Positions 53,965 through 63,268 of a stretch of 64,000 nt of DNA are shown piece after piece; position 1 is the stretch's first letter, and each line of letters opens with the position of its first letter. Below the pieces are notes generated by a model that saw only the letters and a program-made list of their open reading frames with translations, did not search any database and was not told the DNA's origin. The position numbers and the translations under genes were made by a program. The stretch comes from Salinisphaeraceae bacterium. Lineage in GTDB: Bacteria; Pseudomonadota; Gammaproteobacteria; Nevskiales; Salinisphaeraceae. The stretch lies in the NCBI GenBank assembly GCA_002683405.1, contig NYTH01000022.1, positions 1 to 64,000 on the forward strand, read 5' to 3'.

Positions 53965-54753
53965 CTATTGACCGGTAAAACGCGCCTCACGGCGCTCTAG
54001 AAAGGACTGCACGCCCTCCTGCGCATCGTCACTTTCCATGATGGGCGCCAGATCGGGCAGCAGCCGTTCGTAGGCCTTGCGCTCCCCGGCATCCAGCGAC
54101 AACCGTGACGAATCGAGGGTGGCGCGTACCGCCAGCGGCGCCTGGCGGGCGATACGGTCCGCGATGTCCAGGCCTCTTTCAAACTGCTCACCCGGCTCGA
54201 CCAGTTCCTGAACCAGGCCGGTGCGATGCGCCTCGGCGGCCGGCATTTCATCCCCCGTCAGCAGATAGCGCATGGCGTTGCCCCAGCCGATACTCTGCAC
54301 CCACCGGACGGTGCCGCCGCCCACGGGATAGATGCCGCGCTTTACCTCGATCTGGCCAAAGCGGGTGTCGCTGGCCGCCACGCGCACATCCGTGGCCAGC
54401 ATCAACTCCAGACCGGCCGTGAAACAGATGCCCTGCACCGCCGACACCACCGGCTTGCCCACCCGGCGATCCGGGTCGATACCAAAGGGATTGATGGCGC
54501 CATCCGGCAGCTCGGGAAAATGCCCCGCCCCGAAATCGCCCTGCCACTGGTCCAGCTCCAGCCCGGCCGTGAAATGCTTGCCGTGGGCAAAGAGCAGGCC
54601 ACAGCGCAAGTTGTCGTCGCTGTGCAGCCGACCATAGGCAGCCGCCAGCTGCCGATACATATCCAGGTCCATGGCGTTGTACTTGTCGGGCCGGTTGAGC
54701 CCCATGCACAACACGTGGCCCCGCACCTCGACGCTCAACCTCTCCTGGCTCAT
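53965..54753 (-). CDS. Crotonase-fold enoyl-CoA hydratase/isomerase
   Basis: Protein of 262 residues. Oxyanion-hole segments are KHFTAGLELDQW and AVQGICFTAGLELMLATDVR. The two Glu positions of enoyl-CoA hydratase are present (GLELML and FGQIEVKRGIYP). The C-terminus is complete. It stands alone on its strand, 48 bases downstream of the NYN gene in reading order of the minus strand, so it could be the first gene of that transcript. Substrate is not predictable. Confidence 0.9.
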   Translation of the reverse strand: MSQERLSVEVRGHVLCMGLNRPDKYNAMDLDMYRQLAAAYGRLHSDDNLRCGLLFAHGKHFTAGLELDQWQGDFGAGHFPELPDGAINPFGIDPDRRVGKPVVSAVQGICFTAGLELMLATDVRVAASDTRFGQIEVKRGIYPVGGGTVRWVQSIGWGNAMRYLLTGDEMPAAEAHRTGLVQELVEPGEQFERGLDIADRIARQAPLAVRATLDSSRLSLDAGERKAYERLLPDLAPIMESDDAQEGVQSFLERREARFTGQ

Positions 54754-54818
54754 ATTGCAGCCTCATGCATCGCAAGAAGTGAAAACAGGCGGCCAGTCTG
54801 CCCTGCGCAAGGCGTTAA

Positions 54819-55406
54819 ATGAATACCCCGGCCCACGCCATCGTCAATCTGCTGTTTGCCGCGCGCCGTCGCGATCTTTTCTGGGCCGTGCTGGCCGGGG
54901 CCCTGCTGCCCGACCTGGCGGTGCTGCTGTTCTACGGCTGGCAGACGCATCTTGGCCATTCGGACACGATTATCTGGACAGAGCGCTACTTCGAACCCGG
55001 CTGGCAACGTTTTTTCGACCTGTTCAACTCGCTGCCGCTGCTGGTGGCCGGCGCGCTGGTGGGCTGGTTTGCCGGCGTGCCGGCAATCGTGGCGCTGATG
55101 CTCAGCATGGCGCTGCATGGTCTGATCGACATTCCCTGGCACAGCAATGCCGCACATCGCCCGTTCTACCCGTTCAGCGACTGGGCGCCGCTGCAGAACG
55201 GCGCGTGGCAGGTACCGGCGCACTGGCGCGTCTGGATGCAGCTGGCCGAAGCGGCCGTGGTGGTGCTGGGTGGCGCCGTGCTGGCCGTCGTTCATCGCGA
55301 CTGGCCCGCACGCCTGGTGGTGGCAATTCTGGTCGCCTGTTTTGTCGCCTACGGGCTGTACGCCCTCGACCCGGCCCTGTTGGGCCTTCTGGATGACGCT
55401 GTGTGA
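54819..55406 (+). CDS. Integral membrane protein, metal-dependent hydrolase-like (DUF457-like)
   Basis: Protein of 195 residues with about five membrane segments. It has the NTPAHAIVNLLF start, LAGALLPDLAVLLFYG and LHGLIDIPWHSNAAHRPFYP with several His and Asp at membrane edges. These recall membrane-bound metal-dependent hydrolases of the YbcI/DUF457 kind. The match is by pattern only. It is divergent from the crotonase gene and convergent with the aminotransferase gene. Confidence 0.65.
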   Translation: MNTPAHAIVNLLFAARRRDLFWAVLAGALLPDLAVLLFYGWQTHLGHSDTIIWTERYFEPGWQRFFDLFNSLPLLVAGALVGWFAGVPAIVALMLSMALHGLIDIPWHSNAAHRPFYPFSDWAPLQNGAWQVPAHWRVWMQLAEAAVVVLGGAVLAVVHRDWPARLVVAILVACFVAYGLYALDPALLGLLDDAV

Positions 55407-55420
55407 ATCAACCCGCCGGG

Positions 55421-56665
55421 CTATTCGGCGCCGCGTATTTCCGGCTGGTTCTTCATCCACGGGATCAGGCGGCTGAAGGCCTCCTCAATGTTGTCCATGG
55501 AGGTCGAATAGCTGATGCGCAGCAGGCCGCCAGCCGATTCGCCGAAGGTGTCACCGGGTATCACGCAGACGCCGGTCTCTTCGAGCATGCGCATGGCGAA
55601 GCCGGCACCGTCCACGCCGTCGGGCAGCGAGGGCGCCACATAAAACGCGCCCTGCGGCATGTAGCCGGTCAGCCCCGGCGTCTGCTCGACCAGGTCCACT
55701 ACGCGCTTCCGGCGCCGATCGTACTCGGCCACCATATCGTCCACGCAGCTGCGATCGCCCAGCAGCGCCGCCACACCCGCCCACTGCGCCGGCGTGTTGG
55801 CCACCGTGGTGGTAAACATGTGGTAGCGCCGCAGCGTGCGGATGGTGTTCTGATCGGCCACCACCCAGCCCACGCGCAGGCCGGGCATGGCAAAGGTCTT
55901 GGAAAAGCTGCTGACCGAGGCGATGTTGTCCAGGTCTGCCGCGCAGCTCAGCACGCTCGGGAACTCGATGTCGTCGAACAGCAGGTGGTCGTACACTTCG
56001 TCAGACACCACCTCGATGCCGCGATAGGCCGCTTCCTGGCAGATCCACTCCACGGTTTCTCGCGGATAGACCGTGCCAGTGGGGTTGGCGGGGGAATTGA
56101 GAATGATCGCGTGGGTGTTGGGCCCCATGGCGGCCACGACGCGTTCCGGATCGAGCTGGTGGCCGTCTTCGGCCCGCGTGGGGATGGCCTTGATCTGGCC
56201 ACCCAGCATGCGGATCAGCGGCGCGTACAGCAGGAAGGTGGGGTCGGCGATGATGAACTCGCGTCCCGGCGCGGCCATGCCGGTCAGCAGCAGGTAGATA
56301 CCCTCCGTAGCGCCGGTCGTGACGAGAAAATTATCCTCGGTCAGCGTGCTGCGATAGCGCTCGTTGTAGTAGTGGCGCAGCGCGGTGAGCAATTCCGGCA
56401 GGCCGGCGTCCATGGTGTAGCCCGTCTGCCCGGCCTCCAGCGCGTGAATATGCGCATCGATGATATGCCGCGGCGTGCCGAAGTCCGGCTGGCCGATCGA
56501 CAGATGAATCACGTCGTCGAGTTCGGAGGCGCGATTGACCATGCGGCGGATGCCGGAAATGGGTATGGCCTGCATGGCCGGGTTCCAGAACAGCTTGCCG
56601 CGGACGTAGCGATCCTCCGGCGCGCTGGCGAGCGACAGTCTGTTCTCGTCGATGCTGATAGCCAT
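55421..56665 (-). CDS. Pyridoxal-phosphate aminotransferase, class I/II
   Basis: Fold-type I aminotransferase of 414 residues. NSPANPTG is at residues 190-197, SDEVYDHLLF follows, and the PLP Lys is residue 256 in SSFSKTFAMPGLRVGW. Substrate Arg is expected in LLRISYSTS near the end. Similar proteins are annotated as aspartate/tyrosine or alanine aminotransferases; the amino donor here is not clear. It stands alone, with the hydroxyacid dehydrogenase operon divergent. Confidence 0.92.
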   Translation of the reverse strand: MAISIDENRLSLASAPEDRYVRGKLFWNPAMQAIPISGIRRMVNRASELDDVIHLSIGQPDFGTPRHIIDAHIHALEAGQTGYTMDAGLPELLTALRHYYNERYRSTLTEDNFLVTTGATEGIYLLLTGMAAPGREFIIADPTFLLYAPLIRMLGGQIKAIPTRAEDGHQLDPERVVAAMGPNTHAIILNSPANPTGTVYPRETVEWICQEAAYRGIEVVSDEVYDHLLFDDIEFPSVLSCAADLDNIASVSSFSKTFAMPGLRVGWVVADQNTIRTLRRYHMFTTTVANTPAQWAGVAALLGDRSCVDDMVAEYDRRRKRVVDLVEQTPGLTGYMPQGAFYVAPSLPDGVDGAGFAMRMLEETGVCVIPGDTFGESAGGLLRISYSTSMDNIEEAFSRLIPWMKNQPEIRGAE

Positions 56666-56858
56666 GCCCTTGCCCTTTTCTCTCGTTCCGGAACCGATCC
56701 TGCGGCAGACTATTCGCGGCTTCCGGACCGGTCAAGAACGACGCCGGGTGAGCCACGGTTGACGCCCTTCAAGCGCCCTAGGTAGTGTTGCCAGCCTTGC
56801 ATTCCAGCCAATCAAGACTCATGCCACATCCTCGGTGCAGCCGGGACGCCTGCCGCCG

Positions 56859-57827
56859 ATGACGGCATCCCGGCGCGAAGAACCGGTGGTCACCGTGCTG
56901 ACAGCCGATGATGAGGCTCCGCCGCCCGGTCTGGAACTGCTCGAGGGCCGCGCCGCGGTGCGCATCGCCACGGACACCGCCACCTTGCGCCGGGCCCTAC
57001 CGGGCAGCCAGATACTCATGGTCACCGATTTCCGGACTGGCGCCCTGGAGAGAAGCTGGCCGGCCGCGGACCGGCTGGAATGGATTCACGCCTGCAGCGC
57101 CGGCGTTGATGCTATCATGACGGACGCCGTGCGCAGCTCGGGCGTCACGGTGACGAACGCGCGCGGCATCTTCGACCGGTCCATCGCCGAATACGTGCTC
57201 GGACTGATGCTCATGTTCGCCAAGGACTCGCGCCGCAACATCGAGCTTCAGCAGGCCCGGACCTGGCGGCATCGGGACACCGAAACCATCGCCGGCAAGC
57301 AGGTGCTGGTTGTCGGCGCCGGATCGATCGGCCGCCAGATCGCCAGCCTCTGCGGCGCCGTGGGCATGCTCTGCGACGGCACCGCGCGCAGCGCCCGCGC
57401 CGGCGATACCGATTTCCGCCGTATCTACGCCAGCGAAACGCTGCTGGACCGCCTGCCCGACTACGATTACGTGGTGGTCGCCGCGCCGCTGACCGAGCAG
57501 ACGCGCGGCCTGTTCGGACGCGAGGCCTTTGCGGCCATGGCGAAGCACGCCCGCTTCATCAATATCGGCCGGGGCGCTATCGTGCAGACCGATGCGCTGG
57601 TCCACGCGCTCGATGCGCAGCAGATTGCCGGGGCCGGGCTGGATGTGTTCGAGCAGGAGCCCCTGCCCGCCTCGCACGCGCTCTGGTCCCTGCCCAACGT
57701 GTTCATGTCGGCCCACATGGCCGGCGATTTCATCGGCTGGCGTCGTGCGCTCACCGAGCAGTTCGTGGACAATCTGGACCGCTGGCGCGAGGGTCGGCCA
57801 CTGTTCAATATCGTCAAGGCGGGATAA
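56859..57827 (+). CDS. D-isomer-specific 2-hydroxyacid dehydrogenase
   Basis: Protein of 322 residues from ATG 56859; GTG at 56835 is an alternative. The NAD(P)-binding motif is VLVVGAGSIGRQIASL. Catalytic residues are Arg in FINIGRGAIVQTDAL, Glu in GLDVFEQEPLP and His in FMSAHMAGDF. The His is in SAHMAG rather than the more common SPH(T/V)AG, as in GhrA-like glyoxylate/hydroxypyruvate reductases. It is the first gene of a unit with the amidase and succinate-semialdehyde dehydrogenase. Confidence 0.9.
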   Translation: MTASRREEPVVTVLTADDEAPPPGLELLEGRAAVRIATDTATLRRALPGSQILMVTDFRTGALERSWPAADRLEWIHACSAGVDAIMTDAVRSSGVTVTNARGIFDRSIAEYVLGLMLMFAKDSRRNIELQQARTWRHRDTETIAGKQVLVVGAGSIGRQIASLCGAVGMLCDGTARSARAGDTDFRRIYASETLLDRLPDYDYVVVAAPLTEQTRGLFGREAFAAMAKHARFINIGRGAIVQTDALVHALDAQQIAGAGLDVFEQEPLPASHALWSLPNVFMSAHMAGDFIGWRRALTEQFVDNLDRWREGRPLFNIVKAG

Positions 57828-57892
57828 GACGAAGAGCGCCACGTGCCCAGCAACAACCAGCCGGCCGGACCGGCGATTTGCCAGGAGACAAG

Positions 57893-59305
57893 ATGACGGA
57901 TATTGCTGATCTCACCGCGGTTCAGATGCTGGACGCCTTCGCGGCCCGACAGCTGTCGCCGGTCGAGGCGGCCGAAGCCTGCCTGAAGCGCATCCGCGAC
58001 CACGACCACGCGGTGCACGCCTACTCGCAGATCAACGAAGAGGTCACGCTGGCAGAGGCGCGCGCGGCCGAAGCCCGTTATCAACGGGGCGAGGCAAACG
58101 GCCTGGTGGACGGCGTGCCGGTGGCCGTGAAGGACATCTTCATGGCCGAAGGCTGGCCCAATCTGAAGGGCTCGAAGCTCATCGACAGGCATACGCCGGC
58201 CGCGTCGGACGCGCCGGCCGTGGCCGCGCTCAAGCGCCACGGGATGGTCACCGTTGGCCGCACGACCACCCCCGAGTTCGGCTGGAAAGGCATTACCGAC
58301 AGCCCGCTGGAAGGCCCTACAGGCAACCCCTGGGCGCCCGAAAAGACCGCCGGCGGCTCGTCCGGCGGCAGCGCCAGCGCCGTGGTGCTCGGCATGGGTC
58401 CGCTCGCGCTCGGCACGGACGCCGGCGGATCGATTCGCATCCCGGCGGGCTTTTCCGGCCTGGTGGGCCACAAGCCCACGCACGGCCTGTGCCCCATGTG
58501 GCCCCCCAGCGCCTTCTATCCGCTGGCCCACGTCGGCCCGATGACCTGGACCGTACGAGACACGGCCCTGCTGATGAACATCCTGGCCGAACCCGACCCG
58601 CGTGACGCTACGCTGCCGGCGAACACGCACGATTTCGTCAAGGCGCTGGACGGCGGCGTCAGCGGTCTGAAGATTGCCTACAGCCCGGATCTGGGGTTCA
58701 TCGACGTCGATCCGGAGATTGCCCGCGCAGTGGATGCGGCCGTTCGCCGGCTTGAAGATCTGGGCGCCCACGTCGAGGAGACCGGACCGGGCTTCAGCGA
58801 CCCGGTCGACGCCTTCGATGTGCTGTTCTACGGCGGCGCCGCCAACGCCATGCGCGATATCTCGGCCGAAGACCGCAAGCAGATGGATCCGGGACTGCAG
58901 GAAGTGGCCGCCTGGGCCGAAAAGCTGAGCCTGCTGGACTACATGGGCGCCGCCAACGTGCGCGCCGAGCTGATCGAGCGCACCAGTCTGTTTCACCAGC
59001 AGTACGACCTGCTGGTCACCCCCACCCTGCCGATTCCCGCTTTTACCAAGGATCGGGAAGTGCCGGAAGACTGGCCCGCCGAGCGCTGGCCCAGCTGGAC
59101 GCCGTTCACCTACCCGTTCAACCTGACCGGCCAGCCCGCCATCTCGGTGCCCTGCGGTTTCACCGACGCCGGTCTGCCCATCGGTTTGCAAATTGTCGGC
59201 GCGCGTCATCAGGATGGCCTGGTATTGCGTGCAGCCGAGGCTTACCAGCAGGCTCATGACCTCACCGCTACCCGACCCGACTGGATCAAAGAGAACGCAT
59301 CATGA
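57893..59305 (+). CDS. Amidase (amidase-signature family)
   Basis: Protein of 470 residues. The Ser-cisSer-Lys set is complete: Lys in VPVAVKDIFMAEG, Ser in AGGSSGGSASAV and the nucleophile Ser in GTDAGGSIRIPAGFSG. The ATG at 57893 follows GGAG. It overlaps the next gene by ATGA. The AS family includes glutamyl-tRNA amidotransferase subunit A and many small-molecule amidases; the operon with a semialdehyde dehydrogenase suggests catabolism of an amide or nitrogen compound. Confidence 0.92.
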   Translation: MTDIADLTAVQMLDAFAARQLSPVEAAEACLKRIRDHDHAVHAYSQINEEVTLAEARAAEARYQRGEANGLVDGVPVAVKDIFMAEGWPNLKGSKLIDRHTPAASDAPAVAALKRHGMVTVGRTTTPEFGWKGITDSPLEGPTGNPWAPEKTAGGSSGGSASAVVLGMGPLALGTDAGGSIRIPAGFSGLVGHKPTHGLCPMWPPSAFYPLAHVGPMTWTVRDTALLMNILAEPDPRDATLPANTHDFVKALDGGVSGLKIAYSPDLGFIDVDPEIARAVDAAVRRLEDLGAHVEETGPGFSDPVDAFDVLFYGGAANAMRDISAEDRKQMDPGLQEVAAWAEKLSLLDYMGAANVRAELIERTSLFHQQYDLLVTPTLPIPAFTKDREVPEDWPAERWPSWTPFTYPFNLTGQPAISVPCGFTDAGLPIGLQIVGARHQDGLVLRAAEAYQQAHDLTATRPDWIKENAS

Positions 59306-60756
59306 TCGAATCGCCTTTGCTCAAGCACATGTCCGGCTACATCGGCGGCAAATGGGTGGACGCCGATTCCGGCGACACGTTTGCCGTTATGAATCCGGCC
59401 AACGGAAAGGAACTCGCCCAGGTGCCCCGAATGGGCGAGGCGGAAACCCGGCGCGCTATCGCGGCCGCCAAGGGCGCCCTGCAGATGCGGCCCGACCGCG
59501 AGGTCTGCCGCGAGTGGCTGGAAGATATCGCCCAGGCGCTGATCGACGAAAAGACCGAGGTCGGCCGCATTCTGTGCCTGGAGCACGGCAAGCCCTGGAA
59601 GGAGGCCGAAGGCGAAGCCGCCTACGCGGCCGGTTTCTTCTCCAACTGCGCCAAGAACATCGACGCGCTCGCGCCGCACAAGCTGGATGAACGCCCGCGC
59701 GACTGCAAATGGACCACGCATTACCGGCCCATCGGGGTTTCCGGGCTTATCACGCCCTGGAACTTTCCGATCGGGATGATCGCCAAAAAGCTGGCGCCCG
59801 CCCTGGCGGCCGGCTGCCCCGTTGTGATCAAGCCCGCCAGCGAAACGCCGCTGACCATGATCGCGCTGTTCACGCTGATCCACGAGCGTCTGGAGCTGCC
59901 GGAAGGCATGGTCAATCTCGTCATGGGCAGCGCAAGCGAGATCGGCGGCGCGCTCTGCGATTCGCCCGACGTGCCCATGCTCAGCTTCACCGGCTCGACC
60001 GAGGTAGGCATCAACCTGATCGAGAACACCGCGTCACAGGTCAAGAAGCTGGCGCTGGAGCTGGGCGGCAACGCGCCGTTCATCGTATTCGAAGACGCCG
60101 ACCTCGATGCAGCCGCAGATAACCTCATCGCCAACAAGTTCCGCGGCAGCGGCCAGACCTGCGTCTGCGCCAACCGGATCTACGCCCATGCGGACGTGGC
60201 CGATGCCTTCGTGGAAAAGGTGGTCTCGCGGGTAAAGTCCATGAACGTCGGCGACGGCATGGACGAGAAGACCGACATGGGGCCGTTGATCAACAAGGCC
60301 GGTTTCAACAAGGTGCGCGACCACCTCAAGGACGCGCTGGATCACGGCGCGCAGCTCGAGGCCGGCAAGCACCCCGACGACCTCGATGCCGAGGACGGGC
60401 TGTTCTTTCCGCCCACCGTGATCAGCGGCGTGACCCACGAGATGGCCTGCACGCGCGAAGAGACCTTCGGCCCGCTGGTTCCGGTCGTCCGCTTTGACAG
60501 AGACGAACAGGCCATCGAATTCGGCAACAAGACCGAGTTCGGCCTGGCCGCCTACGTGTTCACCAAGAACAAGGAGCGTGCGCGCGAGGTCATCGCCAAT
60601 CTGCGGTTCGGCCATGTCGGCCTGAATACCGGCACCGGGCCGACGCCTGAAGCACCGTTTGGCGGCATGAAGCTCTCCGGTATCGGCCGAGAGGGCGGTA
60701 CGGAAGGCCTGTTCGAGTATGTCGAGGCGCAGACCGTGCCGCGGTCCAAGAACTGA
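59302..60756 (+). CDS. gabD: NAD(P)-dependent succinate-semialdehyde dehydrogenase
   Basis: Aldehyde dehydrogenase of 484 residues. The cofactor part is GSTEVGINLIENTASQ, with catalytic Glu in LALELGGNAPFIVF and catalytic Cys287 in SGQTCVCANRIYAH. The CVCANR block and the end PFGGMKLSGIGREGGTEGL are typical of succinate-semialdehyde dehydrogenases. It overlaps the amidase gene by four bases and is followed by an intrinsic terminator, so it ends the operon. Confidence 0.9.
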   Translation: MIESPLLKHMSGYIGGKWVDADSGDTFAVMNPANGKELAQVPRMGEAETRRAIAAAKGALQMRPDREVCREWLEDIAQALIDEKTEVGRILCLEHGKPWKEAEGEAAYAAGFFSNCAKNIDALAPHKLDERPRDCKWTTHYRPIGVSGLITPWNFPIGMIAKKLAPALAAGCPVVIKPASETPLTMIALFTLIHERLELPEGMVNLVMGSASEIGGALCDSPDVPMLSFTGSTEVGINLIENTASQVKKLALELGGNAPFIVFEDADLDAAADNLIANKFRGSGQTCVCANRIYAHADVADAFVEKVVSRVKSMNVGDGMDEKTDMGPLINKAGFNKVRDHLKDALDHGAQLEAGKHPDDLDAEDGLFFPPTVISGVTHEMACTREETFGPLVPVVRFDRDEQAIEFGNKTEFGLAAYVFTKNKERAREVIANLRFGHVGLNTGTGPTPEAPFGGMKLSGIGREGGTEGLFEYVEAQTVPRSKN

Positions 60757-60780
60757 CCCTGCTGGCCATTCGACTATCCG

Positions 60781-60810
60781 AAAACCGCGCTCGAGGCGCG
60801 GTTTTCTTTT
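60781..60810 (+). terminator. Intrinsic terminator
   Basis: AAAACCGCGC (60781-60790), loop TCGAG, GCGCGGTTTT (60796-60805), then CTTTT. A perfect 10-bp stem located 24 bases after the gabD stop. Confidence 0.9.
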
Positions 60811-60858
60811 GCGTGAAAACAATCCACCCCGCACTTCGGTCGTGGGCGCGACTGCCTT

Positions 60859-61137
60859 AGGGCGTGTTAGCAATGAGCACGGCGCCGCGCCGGAGACCAT
60901 TTTTCGCCGAGACAAGGCGTCGCGAGCGCGGTGTAGCACAGCTACATAAGCGAGCGACAACGCCGTATCGGGGACCTTTTTCAGAAAGAGGGATCCCGGC
61001 CCGAAGGGTTGCGCGCAAAATTGCACCATGCGGCGTTGCGCGGCTTGGCCCTGGGAATGGCAGGGTCGGCGCCACGCGCCTTGCCTGGCACAATTTTGCA
61101 CTGCAACGTGGCATCGCGGTCATTGTTGACACGCCCT
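60859..61137. mobile_element. Non-coding element with terminal inverted repeats (MITE-like)
   Basis: The left end AGGGCGTGTTAGCAATGA (60859-60876) and the right end TCATTGTTGACACGCCCT (61120-61137) are inverted copies with two differences, both of which would still pair as G-U in RNA. Inside are further inverted parts: TGTAGC with GCTACA near 60937-60952, and CAAAATTG with CAATTTTG near 61016 and 61090. No transposase or convincing gene is present, although frames on both strands are open. Elements with this end sequence occur, as I recall, between genes of other gammaproteobacteria. It ends 5 bases beyond the lemA stop. Confidence 0.72.
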
Positions 61138-61142
61138 GACGA

Positions 61143-61721
61143 TCAGCTGAACAGGGATTTCATGTCCACGTCCCGTGTTTCGGATTCGGAGAATTCCAGC
61201 AGCTCGCCTGGTCCGAACCGGAACATCCGCGCGAGGATCACGTCGGGAAACTGCTCGATGCGAATGTTGTTGGCGTTGACGCTCTCGTTGTAGAACTCGC
61301 GCCGGTCGGCGATGCTGTCTTCCAGCCCGCTGATGCGACCCTGAAGCCGCTGGAACGATTCGTTGGCCTTGAGCTTTGGATAGGCCTCGGCCACGGCAAA
61401 CAGATTGCCCAGACCCAGCCGCATCTGGTTTTCCGCCTGCCCGACACCCTTCACGTCGCCGTCGCGGCGGGCGTTTTCGGCGTTGGCCCGAGCCTGCATG
61501 ACGGCTTCCAGCGTGTCCTTTTCATAGTCCATGTACTGCTTGCAGGTCTCGACCAGCTTGGGCAGTTCGTCATGCCGCTGGCGCAGCAGCACGTCAATGT
61601 TGCTCCAGGCCTTGGCCATGTCGTGTTTCAGACGCACCAGCGCGTTGTAGATCGTGATGCCATAGCCGAACAGGCCGGCGATGAGCCCCAGGACGATGAA
61701 CCAGATGATGACGTCAGGCAT
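61143..61721 (-). CDS. lemA: LemA family protein
   Basis: Protein of 192 residues, the usual family length. An N-terminal membrane segment (IIWFIVLGLIAGLFGYGITI) is followed by the LemA core: YNALVRLKHDMAKAWSNIDV, LLRQRHDELPKLVETCKQYM, LFAVAEAYPKLKANESFQRL and RREFYNESVNANNIRIEQFP. The ATG at 61721 follows GGGGGAAAAAG; the open frame continues to 62261 but overlaps the divergent gor gene. Function of the family is not well known. Confidence 0.93.
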   Translation of the reverse strand: MPDVIIWFIVLGLIAGLFGYGITIYNALVRLKHDMAKAWSNIDVLLRQRHDELPKLVETCKQYMDYEKDTLEAVMQARANAENARRDGDVKGVGQAENQMRLGLGNLFAVAEAYPKLKANESFQRLQGRISGLEDSIADRREFYNESVNANNIRIEQFPDVILARMFRFGPGELLEFSESETRDVDMKSLFS

Positions 61722-61850
61722 TCTTTTTCCCCCATGGTTTGACAGGCCCGGCGCGCCGGCGCCCGGCTGGCGAGCGCAGGACAGGCTGCCTACAATGCCT
61801 CGCCTATCCGTTATCGGCATCTGTTTCCATATCTGCTGGCAGGCTGTGCA

Positions 61851-63218
61851 ATGCAAGACGATTCGCGACATTTCGACCTGATCGTGCTGGGGGGCGGCAG
61901 CGGCGGCGTGGCCACCGCGCGGCGGGCCGCGTCGCACGGGGCGCGCGTGCTTCTGGTCGAGGAATACCGGTTGGGCGGCACCTGTGTGAACGTCGGCTGC
62001 GTGCCCAAGAAGGTCATGTGGCATGCCGCCGAGCTGGCCCACGGATTCGAGCAGGCGGCCGGCTACGGCTTCGCGCTGGGACAGGCGCCGCAGCATGACT
62101 GGGGCACACTGGTCGAGCGGCGCGACCGCTACATCCGGCGGCTCAACGGCATATACGGCGGCAACCTGGAGAAAGAGGGCGTGACGGTCGTGTTCGGCAA
62201 GGCAGAGTTGCTCCCGGATCGCGGCGTGTCGGTGGCGGGGGCTGAATACCACGGGGACCATCTGCTGATCGCCACCGGTGGCCTGCCGCAGTGGCCGGAA
62301 ATTCCCGGCGCGTCGCTGGGCACCGATTCGGACGGCTTCTTTGCGATGCAGCAGCTGCCCCGGCGGGTGGCGCTGGTCGGCAGCGGCTACATCGCCGTGG
62401 AGCTGGCCGGCGTGTTGAACAGCCTGGGCGCCGACACGACGCTATGCCTGCGGCGCGACCACGTGCTCAAGGCGTTCGACAGCATGCTCGGCGACACGCT
62501 GATCGAAATGATGGTGGAGGCGGGCATTCGGGTAGAGAAGAACTGCTCGATTGCGGCGCTCGAGGACAGTGCCGACGAGCAGCAGGTCATCGCATCCTTC
62601 GAGGATGGTCGACCGCCCGAAACCTTCGACAGCGTCATCTGGGCGATCGGCCGCACGCCGAATGTCGATATCGTGGCGCTGGAAAAGGCCGGTATCGAAT
62701 TTCATGCCGATCACCGCATTATCGTCGACGAATACCAGGCGACCTCCAGCGCCGGCGTCTATGCCTTGGGGGATGTGACCGGCCCCATCGAACTCACGCC
62801 GGTGGCGATCGCGGCGGGCCGCAGGCTCGCCGATCGGCTCTTCGGTGGCCAGAGCGAAAGCCGGATGGATTACGACAATGTGCCCACTGTGGTCTTCACC
62901 CATCCGGCAATCGGCACCGTCGGCCTGTCTGAGGCACAGGCGCGCGAGCGCTACGGCAGCGACAGCGTTACGGTCTACAACACGCGCTTCAATGCGCTGC
63001 TGTACGGGGTGCTGGATGAAAAGCGTGCGACGGCCATGAAGCTCGTCTGTCAGGGCGCGGATGAGAAGGTCGTGGGCCTGCACATCATCGGCGACGGCGC
63101 AGACGAGATGCTGCAGGGCTTTGCCGTGGCGGTGAAGATGGGGGCCCGCAAGGCCGACTTCGATGCCACGGTGGCCATTCACCCCACCAGCGCCGAAGAG
63201 CTGGTCACGATGAAGTGA
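61851..63218 (+). CDS. gor: Glutathione-disulfide reductase
   Basis: FAD-dependent disulfide reductase of 455 residues. FAD loop: [20 protein letters not shown]. Redox disulfide: Cys45 and Cys50 in [13 protein letters not shown]. The second dinucleotide loop is [17 protein letters not shown], and FAD-proximal [20 protein letters not shown] follows. The C-terminal His/Glu pair is in [16 protein letters not shown]. The Arg pair expected for NADPH is in [13 protein letters not shown]. It starts 129 bases from the divergent lemA start. Confidence 0.94.
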   Translation: MQDDSRHFDLIVLGGGSGGVATARRAASHGARVLLVEEYRLGGTCVNVGCVPKKVMWHAAELAHGFEQAAGYGFALGQAPQHDWGTLVERRDRYIRRLNGIYGGNLEKEGVTVVFGKAELLPDRGVSVAGAEYHGDHLLIATGGLPQWPEIPGASLGTDSDGFFAMQQLPRRVALVGSGYIAVELAGVLNSLGADTTLCLRRDHVLKAFDSMLGDTLIEMMVEAGIRVEKNCSIAALEDSADEQQVIASFEDGRPPETFDSVIWAIGRTPNVDIVALEKAGIEFHADHRIIVDEYQATSSAGVYALGDVTGPIELTPVAIAAGRRLADRLFGGQSESRMDYDNVPTVVFTHPAIGTVGLSEAQARERYGSDSVTVYNTRFNALLYGVLDEKRATAMKLVCQGADEKVVGLHIIGDGADEMLQGFAVAVKMGARKADFDATVAIHPTSAEELVTMK

Positions 63219-63268
63219 CGGCCTTGGCCGGCGAGTCCCGGTTCATGAATCGACAGACAGGACGACTG

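Noticed and set aside
59254-59883. Minus-strand frames inside the semialdehyde dehydrogenase gene
   Set aside because: They are shadows of gabD, whose catalytic Cys, Glu and cofactor motifs are intact on the plus strand.
60864-61139. Overlapping 91-codon frames on both strands of the inverted-repeat element
   Set aside because: The translations mirror each other because of the inverted structure. There is no ribosome binding site and the composition is atypical of protein.
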